Shown here one piece after another: positions 22,701 through 32,380 of a stretch of 64,000 nt of DNA. The stretch comes from Flectonema sp. DT1601 (taxonomy: Eukaryota; Euglenozoa; Diplonemea; Diplonemida; Diplonemidae). Each line of letters opens with the position of its first letter. The first letter of the stretch is position 1. Position numbers and translations under genes: made by a program. Below the pieces are notes generated by a model. That model was not told the DNA's origin. It did not search any database and worked only from the letters and a program-made list of their open reading frames with translations. The stretch covers positions 372,001 through 436,000 of the forward strand of contig OZ025841.1 in NCBI GenBank assembly GCA_964019425.1. Reading direction: 5' to 3'.

Positions 22701-23456
22701 CATTACAAGTGGTTGGACTAACTTACTAATGCAAGGCTGATAATAGACCGGCCCCCAGATAGCTTTTTGAATTTCATCAGATGATCTGTTCATAGCCATT
22801 TTGAACCAAGGCTCCTTACGAACATCCCAATTACGTTGCATTAAGATCGGAGATTTTGACTGCCAGTCAGAGATCGACGACGTGTTACGAGGATGCATGA
22901 CTAGATTGTAATTAGTTTCTGCAGTACTTTCACCCCATACAAATGTTTCAGGTCCCAAGAACCATCCACGTGGAGTGCCCATTGCTGCTAAATACATCGG
23001 ACGCTCATTTGCATTAGTCGGAATAGACGACATATAAGCCGACACGACACCATCAAGACTACTGTGCTGTTGGTAAGCTATCGCAACTGCAAGTAGGGAA
23101 CGAAGAATATCTTTATTATATGGTTCACTTGGTTGCCATTTGAATTCTTTAATCATCTCTTTCGTATTAAACAAAACAATGTACGGAGTCATAGTAAAAT
23201 CGTGAATACTCGAAGTGATTGAAGAAGAGCTTTCAACTGTTAGTCTTTTAACAACTGCGTCAGTGTTGCTTTCTGCTGTTTCAGTGATCGTCTCTCTTAT
23301 CTTGTCAGATCCAGTCTGAGATATCACAAATGTTGGAACAGAAACCATAATTAATCCAACAGTTATCAAAACTGCTAATAACCATTGCATTCGATATCCT
23401 CTATGCTCCTCCTCATCATCACTAAACTGAGAAAGTTCATAATTAGGCGAAATCAT
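19707..23456 (-). CDS. Cache-domain membrane receptor with degenerate class III cyclase domain and GDN repeats
   Basis: This 1249-aa protein runs from the ATG at 23456; an upstream in-frame GTG is not used. TM1 is at residues about 25-45. The extracellular part resembles a double-Cache sensor (WGESTAETNYNLVMHPR; NWDVRKEPWFKMAMNRS; GYLLVLDIEVEYFSRFL) and closes with FGLGWATVIIIPRDDFYGEI. About 315 residues of GDN(T/A) repeats sit just before that closing strand. TM2 is near residues 739-763 (IVMCVTIGMFAATLVMCITF), followed by a HAMP-like helix, an acidic linker and a cyclase-like domain at about 885-1040 (RFNGDEVLISFNA; KIGVGVSTGLAYCGNMGCD; FNIIGQVILDAHSSSQLAA). The second metal Asp may be the D of NGDEV, but the first-strand metal Asp appears replaced (SVISLSIHKF). 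I infer a receptor with a cyclase fold that probably lacks catalysis. Kinetoplastid receptor adenylate cyclases are the nearest known analogy, not a proven orthology. Confidence 0.85.
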   Translation of the reverse strand: MISPNYELSQFSDDEEEHRGYRMQWLLAVLITVGLIMVSVPTFVISQTGSDKIRETITETAESNTDAVVKRLTVESSSSITSSIHDFTMTPYIVLFNTKEMIKEFKWQPSEPYNKDILRSLLAVAIAYQQHSSLDGVVSAYMSSIPTNANERPMYLAAMGTPRGWFLGPETFVWGESTAETNYNLVMHPRNTSSISDWQSKSPILMQRNWDVRKEPWFKMAMNRSSDEIQKAIWGPVYYQPCISKLVQPLVMPIPANGLEVGYLLVLDIEVEYFSRFLRDHATYVSPNTKVALVETSTGNEIAHSLSRYNSCIRKLQPAISSPDPTISSIISEIGSTVGWNFKTLDIETSVRCKQGCRADYAPEIRNCKVSFAGDGDGDNYGDNTGDNAGDNAGDNAGDNAGDNAGDNAGDNAGDNAGDNAGDNAGDNTGDNTGDNTGDGDGNTGANTGDNAGDNAGDNTGDSTGKTGDGDGNTGDNTGDNTGDNTGDNTGDNTGDGDNTGNIGNMGNIRNMGNIGNMGNIGDNAGDNTGDNTGDNTGDNTGDNTGDNTGDNTGDNTGDNTGDNTGDNTGDNTGDNTGDNTGDNTGDNTGDNTGDNTGDNTGDGDGNTGANTGDNTGDNTGDNTGDNTGDGDGNTGANTGDNAGDNAGDNAGDNAGDNAGDNAGDNAGDNAGDNAGNNGGNAGAGPGSFTVTTGPLSEKVIVHAVGITDKFGLGWATVIIIPRDDFYGEIDKAQRDAEDTADKIQIIVMCVTIGMFAATLVMCITFIKYIADELRVFLRLLQEAATIQNLEQIAEANGTDTSLVAEITAMKGSLNTLIRCLIEYRSFLPAVLHCEIEDSDSEAEDNESSEVEDLGASQISQSVRDPKDSYSLTLNRRVVKTSLNVQAKYISVISLSIHKFVSNLSAIDTDADLLSRGSLNYLTMVKSCIGKKGNIERFNGDEVLISFNASIPCRSCTESSCTVARNIANEYGKLRSSTPLFGSKIGVGVSTGLAYCGNMGCDTVRSFNIIGQVILDAHSSSQLAAAYAKCEVSTFFQGKGNKKIPSTLLVLVGFAGYSPKQKLGFSRRSSTRKGSMLRGRSQQTNSTIVQCKENRVYEIFDRKAAAQEWMYELHDAEDYVIWNSFIEDFFEGHLTFEVLRNSLRDSRVKDDAANTRVSTLFNALDIGEDEFRTVLHFDDDPHRGPVRLSNRDTAALSFKFNPANIAQALKEELNSAERVVTQEFNTPTTDGKQCSPMRIEERDVWGVSK
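21400..22345 (-). repeat. In-frame 12-bp minisatellite encoding GDN(T/A) tetrapeptides
   Basis: The tract reads TTGTCACCAGTG-like 12-mers on the plus strand and encodes GDNT/GDNA tetrapeptides on the minus strand. It is interrupted by GDGDGNTGAN spacers and one short GNMGNI block (about 21895-21955). Unit sequences fall into blocks (TTGTCGCCAGTG in the centre, TTGTCACCTGCG on both flanks), which suggests local expansion. All units keep the frame, so the repeat is under coding constraint. Confidence 0.95.
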
Positions 23457-24794
23457 TGCGTAGTGTGAAACTACCACCTACTTGGGGAGGGGGAATTAAA
23501 TGTGTGAAATTTTTGGATAAAGCCTTCCCTTTTTTTTGAACTATTTTAAGTTTTTTTTTTTCGAAGAGTAATCCATATATACCTCTCATCATCATGTTCT
23601 GTAGAACTTGGGAGAATAGATATAAAAAAAGGTGTGGAATTTTTATTTAAAAAAAAAAAAAAAAAAAAACACTTTGGTAGTTTTCAGAGGTGCCTAACCT
23701 TAATTTAAGTACGCAATCCATAATTATTTCGTTATGTCTAAGCTGCTGAACAATCAGATAAATACTTGCGTACTACTGCATCCGTACAACTGAACTCCTA
23801 CTCGAACTCCTACACTGAAAGCGTGCTACACAGTTGCTGTGTTTTTGTTTCTTTATTTCAAAAATTCAGCTTTTTGTGTGGATGTTTCGTGGGGATGTTT
23901 GAATATATTTCAGTCAGGGGAAGAATAAGTTTAAAAAAAAAAAAAAAAAAAAAAACCATTCAGATACAGCCTTATATATATTTTGTTGAAAATCGCAGAC
24001 AGTATTACTGGCGCACGGGGGAAATAGATAATATTTTTTTTGACATAAATAAAATAAAACGGCTCTTAAATCTGAACAGTTTTTTCTTCTCCGACTCCGT
24101 CGGTGCAAAAAAAGAAATCACAGAAACTCACCAAAAAAGATGACATTTCTGACTATCTACACTGCTTCTGAGTTTTTTTTTTTTTTTTTTTTGTAAATTT
24201 TAAAGTTGAAGCCAAAGTTAATGCTTCATTTCACAACTAAAACTGGTTAACCTTTTTCAATCTTCTTCTCAATCACCACACACATGTAACTTGTATTTCC
24301 CTAATTACGACATTATCAAATAAAAAATCCACTACTACCTCACAACGGACAAACAACTGCTACTGGTTTTGTACACAAAAAAAAAAAAAACAAAGCGGGG
24401 GAAAAGGTAAAAAGGTAGCAAGAATTACTTGAGGAAGAGTTAATTGACATAAAATAAAATAAAAAAAGAACAAATGGGGGTGAAGCAAGGTTCTATTTGT
24501 CATCAAAGAGGAGTATTGAGGGAAAAAATCAATCCTCAAGTTCAATTCTACCTCAAGTCTTTTTTTTAGACGCCGCGGTAAGGGTAACTCTTACTAGTTA
24601 GCATAAGGTAAGAGATTCTACAAATTTATTAAGTCAGATGCGTTCAGACGATATATATATTTCTTTTTTCCCTTTTTCTATTAAGACTTTAAAACGAAAG
24701 CTAATTGCGGAGGTGCGTCGATCAGTCAATACTCGCTCCCCTGATAGAATTCGTGTTTTTGTATAACATACAGTAACTGAAACAGGTAGAAATC
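23457..24794. other. Intergenic between Cache receptor and SCAMP
   Basis: No gene is seen. It holds T and A runs and one copy of the hairpin-ended repeat (23954-24106). A pyrimidine-rich CCCCCTCCCCAAG just above the Cache-receptor start (about 23480-23492) may be its trans-splice acceptor. Confidence 0.6.
23954..24106 (+). repeat. Hairpin-ended dispersed repeat, copy 3
   Basis: AACCATTCAGATACAGCC, GTTGAAAATCGCAGACAG, an extra internal segment of about 45 bp, then AAATCTGAACAG, TCTTCTCCGACTCCGTCGG and an A tract. Both arms and the terminal CCGAC-GTCGG stem are present. Confidence 0.75.
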
Positions 24795-26068
24795 TTATGC
24801 AGCACGTTTATTATTTCCTCCTCCTCCTCCTCCTCCACCAATTAAACCTGCTGCACTGGCTCCAATAGCGATGGTTGTAGCAGTGCTCATTGCTTCCTGA
24901 GCCATCTGCGCAGGAAATGATGTTCTCAAAACATCTTCATTGCGCCATGCTTGAAATCTCATGATTACCCTTATAAAATAAATCCCTTGAAGCAACCAGA
25001 ATGATGCACAGATAAGACACAGGTAACCAGCAGTACCTGACTCTTTGAAGTCAAAAATCTTAACAGCAAAGTAGATACCCGCACCACCATGTCCAGGAAA
25101 ACCAAAAGCCATGAGAAAATCATATAAAATAGCTATAGCTAATCCAAAATATGCCATTCGATATTTCCCAGGTGCACGACTTGACACAGCCTGATATGAA
25201 GGCCAATACCACAGCATGAATGCAAAGAAAATTCCTACTAAATTAACCAAACTTACCACAAAGTGTTCAACCCACGGAACGTCATCATCATCTTCTTTCT
25301 TTTCCTTAGTAGTTGACAGCAGTGCTGCTAAGCAGCATATTGATTGAAAGATTAACAAAAATATTGTTAAATAGTAGTTAGCGTATAATACTTTCATAAA
25401 GCGTGCTCGGACAGGGATGATATCGCCTTCGATATCGTGATATACTTGTGGTTTAATGCAATAGCAATGTTTCGGAAAGTTTGGTGTGTGAGTTATTAAT
25501 TTTCCCAGTTCGATTTCACGCTGACGGAGTAGTTTTGTTTGCTTTTCCAATTCTTGTTCTTTTGTGCGGAGTCTGTCCCATTCGAGTTGAAGAGTCGCGT
25601 CACTCGCAGTTGCCGCAACTCGCTGCTGCATTGCACCAGCTTGCTGTTGAGCTTGATTAGCCATTCCCATACCTTGCTGTTGAACAACTGTAGCGTATTC
25701 TGACGCCTGTCTCGCAGCATCCGTTGTTTGCGCTTCAAACCTTGACTCTCCTGCCTGTACTTTACTTTGCATCACCTCCCTTGAGACTCCCGCTATTCCT
25801 GCACTTGCGAACTGTGCTTGCACCGGTGGCGGACTTATACTTTTGCGGGATTCCGTTGCTGTTTCGTTCTCTGGCTGTACACTTGTTGGTGGGTTCGTCA
25901 GTTCCACATCTGAGAACGACTGTTTTTTTTTTTTTTTTTTTTCCCCAACTGCTTTCGCATAAAACACAAAAAAAAAAAAAAAGAAAAACACACCGATGCT
26001 GATGCTTGCCCGCCAATTTTTGGAGCTTCAAATGGAGGCGGTTCGTCATAATCGTCATCAACCGGCAT
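24795..26068 (-). CDS. SCAMP: Secretory carrier-associated membrane protein (SCAMP), two exons
   Basis: Exon 1 is 26068-25994 (25 codons, MPVDDDYDEPPPFEAPKIGG...). A GTGTGT...AAAACAG intron (74 nt, packed with T and A runs) joins it in phase 0 to exon 2 at 25919-24795, giving 399 aa. The N-terminal cytosolic part is Gln/Ala-rich and ends in a heptad-like coiled coil (LRTKEQELEKQTKLLRQRE). The SCAMP signature CIKPQVYHDIEGDIIPVRAR follows, then four predicted membrane segments (YYLTIFLLIFQSICCLAALL; VVSLVNLVGIFFAFMLWYW; MAYFGLAIAILYDFLMAFGF; YLCLICASFWLLQGIYFI) and a Gly-rich cytosolic tail. SCAMPs work in post-Golgi and endosomal traffic. No NPF motifs are seen; plant and protist SCAMPs vary in these. 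TTTTATTACAG directly precedes the leader CAGAAAATG, a likely trans-splice acceptor. A frame starting inside the intron (MFFFF...) is not the real N terminus. Confidence 0.9.
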
Positions 26069-27337
26069 TTTCTGCTGTAATAAAAGGACCCCTCCCTCCT
26101 GCTAAAGTTTTATTTTCAAATTGAAACCTGACTATACGGCTCTCGGACACAATAATTTTTCTTATTACAAAAAACCACCTTACCTGTTTTATTACATAAT
26201 CATAATATATTAATTTAAATTACTAATTTTAGAATCTTACTATACTAGGCAATGGAGGGAAAATCTCTGTTCCCTTAATTCTTTTTTTTTTTTTTTTTCC
26301 CTTCTTCCCTCCTTATCTCTTACCATTCAATTCTGTTTCTTTTTTTTTTTTTTTGCAAAGCATTATTTACCGACAATAAAAAAAACGAACAATTTTTTTT
26401 TTTTGAGGGGGATAAACAAAATAAAGGGGAGGGGGGAAAGTGCAAAAAAAAAAAAACAACAAAAAAAAAAGGTCGAGGAATAAGAAAAAAAAAGCCGAAA
26501 AAGCCATAGTAATAAAGAAGAAAACAATTGATATGGCTATTTTTCATTTTTTTTTTTTTTTTTTGCAGAGATTACACAAGACTATGGGAAAGACAAATGG
26601 GTAACAAGATGTGCTGGATGCAATGCGAGGTGGCGTTTGGAATTTTTTTTTTTCTTTCTTTCTTTTCCCTTTCTCTTCAAACATTCTGAATTAAGCGAGA
26701 CACACGATTCCCGAGACAGAACTTTATGAGCACGGCAGAACCGGCGACCAAAAGAAAAAAAAAAAAAAAAAATGAAAGGGAAGGGAAGGGAAGTAACAAT
26801 AGCGATTGCGAGTTCGTTCGTTCGTCATACAACCGATAACTAGTAGCGCAATAGGAATGAATCCGATTTACTTATTTGTTTTTTTTTTTTTTTTTTTTTG
26901 CAAACAATTTGTAACATGCACACAAAACAACACCCCTACTAAGCAAGAGTGTAGGTGATGATAAGCGCCGCATGCAAAGCACCATCACCAACATGACAAA
27001 AGATTCTTTTTTTTTTTTTTTCTTTTTTCTTAAAGAAAAACAACAATCACCGACAAAAACCTAACTGCTACAGTTAAACACATTGAGGGTCGTGAACTTC
27101 TTTTTTTTCTTTTTTTTTTTTCTTTTTCTGTTGTTGTTTTTGTTTCTGAAATTTCTTTTTTTTTTTTTTTTTTTCCCCTCCTATCGCCAAATCAATAGCA
27201 GTAAGCAAAGCACAGCAAGGACCACCCTCTTTCCGTTGCACATGTCCCCCCAGAAATATCTAACTACCCTAGTTAAACACTTGTCAAGATATGTGCAATG
27301 AGAGAAGGTCTGGTGTAAAGCGCAAGAACAATATGAT

Positions 27338-27368
<31 letters not shown>

Positions 27369-27970
27369 AGTAATAGAAGGTAGGCAAGCCGAGTGACAGA
27401 ACAACAGAAAAAACGAATCTTCATTAAAAATTGAAAAAAAAAAAAAAAAAAAAATAGGGCTATTTTTTTTCGCGAATGCAGAAAAATTTTCTTTCCCCAT
27501 TTTTTTTTTTTCTCTTTCTACCCTCGACAAAAGACTAAACCGAAAACACCTCGCAACTTCGAAAAAGCAAAAACGTTTTGTGCGTGTTTGTAAAAGGTTC
27601 TCTGATTTCTGACTAGCAGCGCCAAGCTTTATGTAAGTGGTTCCCCAACCTCAGGATTACCGAACAAGATCAAAGGCATTCCCACCCTCGACAAAAGACC
27701 TGGGCTAAACTTCTCTCTGAACTCCGAGAGGATTCACAGAAAAAATGTTTTTTTTTTTGTTTCTTTCTTTTTGTGTAGTAGGACTGTTATTATTTAGGGG
27801 GGAAAAAAATTTATTTATTTTTTTTGCATTGTTTTCGGGGACACAACAAAAAATACAAATAAATATTGAGGAAATCGTTCTCTCGACCAGAATTAATCTT
27901 CCAACCAGATATCGTAGTCGTTACACAAATTTATTCTGTAACAGTGATACAGCAAACTATGCCGTATTAT

Positions 27971-28194
27971 GCAACTCCATCAAGCTACTATCATAACTTT
28001 TAGAACAGAAAAGTGAGAATAAGAAAAGTAGAGATTAGTAAACATCAAAAGGGTAATAGAATATGTAGTTTCAGGAGCCTTAATCTTATACTACTTGTCC
28101 CTTTTTAGGCCTTTATCAGTAAGTTCTAAGGGACTTCATTCTATGTTGAAGTTGCTATCGTTCTAAGATAAAAACCAAGCAACTCCATCAAGCT
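27971..28194. repeat. 16-bp direct repeats bracketing a 192-bp segment
   Basis: GCAACTCCATCAAGCT occurs at 27971-27986 and again exactly at 28179-28194. The intervening 192 bp has no long homopolymer and no coding content. The arrangement could be a target-site duplication around a small insertion, or a simple local duplication. Confidence 0.6.
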
Positions 28195-28481
28195 TCGTAG
28201 GTGGCCTTTGGTTGACGGGGCTTTCCGAACAGCTTGTCCGATCGTAGACATTGTTTTTGAGAATTGCCGTTAAAACGATGTGAGAGAAGAAATCAACGAA
28301 TTGGTAGAAAACGGGAAATCATGAAAAAAAAAAAAAAAATAATAATAATAATAATAATAAAAATAAATAAGTTCCCACCAACAGAAAAAAAAAAAAAGAA
28401 AAAAAATCAAATAACATTTTGCAATAATAGGGAAAAAAAAAAGTTGAATTAATACCGGTTTTTATTAACAGTTATTAATAC

Positions 28482-28512
<31 letters not shown>

Positions 28513-29822
28513 TGCAAACCTAAATAAACTGTTTATTTCTTTTTTTTTTTTTTTTTTTTTACTTGTTTTATCGGAGCCAAGGCATTTTATACAATAGCAT
28601 GCTTACATGGGTTTTCAGTCATTTCGATACCACAACAGTTTTAAAGAAAAGGTTTATAAACTAATCAGAAAGTCATGAGTATAACTACTTTCTAATTCGG
28701 TCAAGAAAAACATTTGATTTCGTCTCGTATGAATACGAAAAACCATCAGTACATCAAAAGAGAGCTTGTGAGTTTTTTTTTTTTTTTTTGCGGTATTTTT
28801 TTCACTTTTCTGAGAACGTATTACGATACCTACTAAAAAATGTAGAAAAAAAAGAAAAGAGAAAATACCGATATAACCAGCAAGTAACTTTTCTTGTTAC
28901 ACTCTTTTCCTTTTTTTTTTTTGAATAACATATTATGTCTTCTTTTTTTCCTACGTAACACATAAAATTTTTATAATAATAATAATTAAGGAAAGGCAAA
29001 ATGAAAAAAAAGAAGAAGATGAAGAAGAAGAAGAAGAAAACACAACAATTTCTGGGACAGACGTTTCCTAGAGTTTGAGCGTAGCAAACGAACACAAAAA
29101 AAAGAAGAAGGGGAATAAAATGCATCAATCGCTTACCCAGTTGTCGGCCTGACTTTTTGTCACTGATATTAAGCACAAAAGAAAGCAGCAAACACCAAAA
29201 CAAAAACAAAAAACAAAAAAAAGGCGAAAAAAAAAAAGAAAAAAAAAGCAATTAACTTTAATTATCACTGGACAGTGACGCTCGGTTTTTTTTTTTTTTT
29301 TTTTGATTGGGCTGTGTGCAGTGTTGTCAAAATATCGCGAAGGAAAAATTTAAAAAAAAAAAAAAAAAAAACGAGGCAACTGAACAAACGTCGAGAAACG
29401 AAACACCATATCATATGAATTATAAAACAACGAAAAATACTAAATAATAACCTAACACCAAATACATGTTAAGGTTTCTCAAAGTTTATAATAGACTAAA
29501 AAAAAAATGAATTGTCACCAGCAGCGAACAGGCGGTGAATTGCCGGAGCCAATATTCAAGGCGATTGGAACAACAAAAAAAAAAAAAACATAAAAAACAG
29601 TACGCCGAAAGTTTGTGGTTCTTTTGCAATGCAGTAATACTGAAAATGCTCTATCTTTAAAAAAAGAAATCAACGCAATCGTATCTCTTAGTTTAGCTTG
29701 TTGTGGTTGAGTCCAAAACCAACTCTATAGCGATTCCCTCTGGAGGGATTAAAAAAAGGGACTTGGAGGAAAAAGAACAATAGTATCAAAATGTCACCCA
29801 CGCTAACCTTCACTCAAAAAAA

Positions 29823-29853
<31 letters not shown>

Positions 29854-30321
29854 TGATAATAAATTTGCCCACTTTTAAAAAAGAATATTACAGAGGAGAA
29901 AATAAGATAAATTCATCAGAATAAAAACAGGAGAGTAGAAGCACAAGAAGAAAAAAAATAAATAAACAACGCCTAATCCTTTTTTTTTTTTGTGAGCTGC
30001 AGCAGACACATTAGCAACCGAAATCAGAAAGTTCAGTTTCAACATAACACGACATGGCGAACATACAAAGATCCGCCACAATAAAAAAATAGCGAATTAC
30101 ATCACGAAGTCAAATGAAATAAGAGAGAAAAAAAAAGTGTGATTGCCACCCTCGAGCAACTAATTTTTTTTTTTTCCTAACGGATCGAACCGCAGAATTC
30201 CTGTTGATACACTGCAAGGAGTACTCATCCTAGAAGCATCACCAAGAAACCTCATAAAAAATAATTATATGTCTAGTAGTTTTAGTAATAAATATCGCAG
30301 TAAGGGAAGCGAGTTATACTA

Positions 30322-30356
<35 letters not shown>

Positions 30357-30939
30357 CCCCCCCCCAAGCGTTGAAATATGCGTGATAAAAACAAGTTTTG
30401 ACTATTAAAGTTAAAAAAAAAAAAAAAAAAAAAATCGTCAGAAAGCCTTTGCCGCAACATGAAAAGGTTTTGCAAAGTCTGACAAAAAAAAATAGTGCTA
30501 CTCGATCCGCACATTCTCTTTTCGGCAAAACCCGAATCTCTAGACAGCTTTACCGAGAGGGGAGAAAAAAAAAAGAAAAAAAGCGGGATAATAACTACAC
30601 TGCGAAAAAGTACATATACAGCTAATTAGAATAAGTTATAAATGGATCAGTAAGAAAAAGAATAATTTACAAGTATAGTGTTTTAAAGAGTGCAGTACTT
30701 GTTCTTTGTTCAGGCAAAATGTTAGCCAACCGTAGCACTCACATAACGGTTGGTCCATGAAGAATATAACATAAAAACTAATTTTTTTTTTGAGAAAAAA
30801 GAGAGAAATAAAAGGCAATCTCGCACGATAAATTTACCTTTTAAAAAAAAAAAAAAAAAAAATTAAATACATAAATAAAGACTGCAGAAAAAAAAAATTA
30901 CAAATTCTTAGTTTTGCAGTAAAAGAGGCTATGTTAACC

Positions 30940-30971
<32 letters not shown>

Positions 30972-31523
30972 ACAAAATTTTAGAGAGCCAAAAAAATCAG
31001 GAAAAACTCTCGCTGATGACAAGAGACGTAGACCGCACCGCCTGTGTGAAACAAGTAGTGTTAGAGACGGCTATAGAAAACGCCGATTTCTCAAAAACGT
31101 AGGACTCCCCTTTCCTACATACATATCAGTAGGCAGGTAAAAACTACTTTAAAAAAAAACGGACGGGGAAAAAAAAAAAAAAAAAAAAAATTTAAATCGG
31201 AAAAAGGTGATAAAATAAAATAAAAACCCCTTTTGGACAATTGTGTATGAGCAGTGTTTTTTTTTTTGTTTTTTCAAAAAAAAAAAAACTCGGAAAAAAA
31301 AAAAAAACACTACAGAGTAATAAACATCAGCGATTGCTAATCGATATTTTTTTTGAGACCAACTACAATAACGCAAGTGAACAGCCAGTATCTTCACGCA
31401 AGAATGTCCACTTAAATGGGAGCCATGTATTGATAACATTCTCTTCATCCCCTACCATAGCAGCCAATACTTGTCAGGGAGAATACTTTATAAAGATACA
31501 CAACGAACAAAATTATTTTTAGC

Positions 31524-31556
<33 letters not shown>

Positions 31557-32018
31557 CGTTTTTTGCTAGTACTGGGCAAAATATTAGATGGGTATTTAAA
31601 AAAAAAAAATAAATAAATAAAAAAAACGTTTACTCGCAAAGAATAATTAGGGTACTGTGTGTATTTTGTATCATCGAACAATGTAGCCAAAAAAAAATGA
31701 AAGAAAGAGGGAGGAGATAGAGAAAGAAAAGCAGTTACCATATTTACGCTTGTTTTTTTCACTACCTGAAAAATACGCTGAAAATGCCACCTGTCGAGGT
31801 GCGCACAAAAAAACAAAGCTTGAGAGTTCTCACAGCGAAGTACCAATTTCTCTTATTTTTTTTTTTTTTTTTCCCCCTTTTCCCTGATAGAACAACCAAG
31901 ATGAGATAATTAAAAAAAAAAAAAAAAAAAGGAAAAAAGGAAAAAGTTGATGAAGAAAAAAAACATTTTTTTCATATGTGTCACCATAAACCCAAACCAA
32001 GGCTGGTAAATGTAACCT

Positions 32019-32380
32019 GCAGAATAGAAGAAAAACAACAAAAATTTAAAAAAATTCTAACTCAAGAAAGCAAACCTAACCCTGTCGCTATGTTAAAATG
32101 ACCACATGATGTGATGGTACTAGCTGCCAACCTGAAATGAATTTTATGAGAAAAGAGAAGTTTTAAAAAAAAAAAAAAAGATTTGAGAAGAAGATAAGAG
32201 CAGAATAGAAGAAAAACAACAAAAATTAAAAAAAATTCTAACTCAAGAAAGCAAACCCAACCCTGTCGCTATGTTAAAATGACCACATGATGTGATGGTA
32301 CTAGCTGCCAACCTGAAATGAATTTTATGAGAAGAGAGAAGTTTTAAAAAAAAAAAAAAAGATTTGAGAAGAAGATAAGA
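32019..32380 (+). repeat. Near-identical 181-bp tandem duplication
   Basis: Unit 1 is 32019-32199 and unit 2 is 32200-32380, each beginning GCAGAATAGAAGAAAAACAA and ending GAAGATAAGA. They differ by only a handful of bases, including A-run length, a C/T in AAACC(C/T)AACCC and AGAAAAGAG versus AGAAGAGAG. The duplication is therefore recent. It is non-coding; each unit contains CCACATGATGTGATGG. Confidence 0.9.

Noticed and set aside
25920-25991. Start of SCAMP at MFFFF...
   Set aside because: This lies inside the intron; exon 1 at 26068-25994 provides a normal N terminus in phase.
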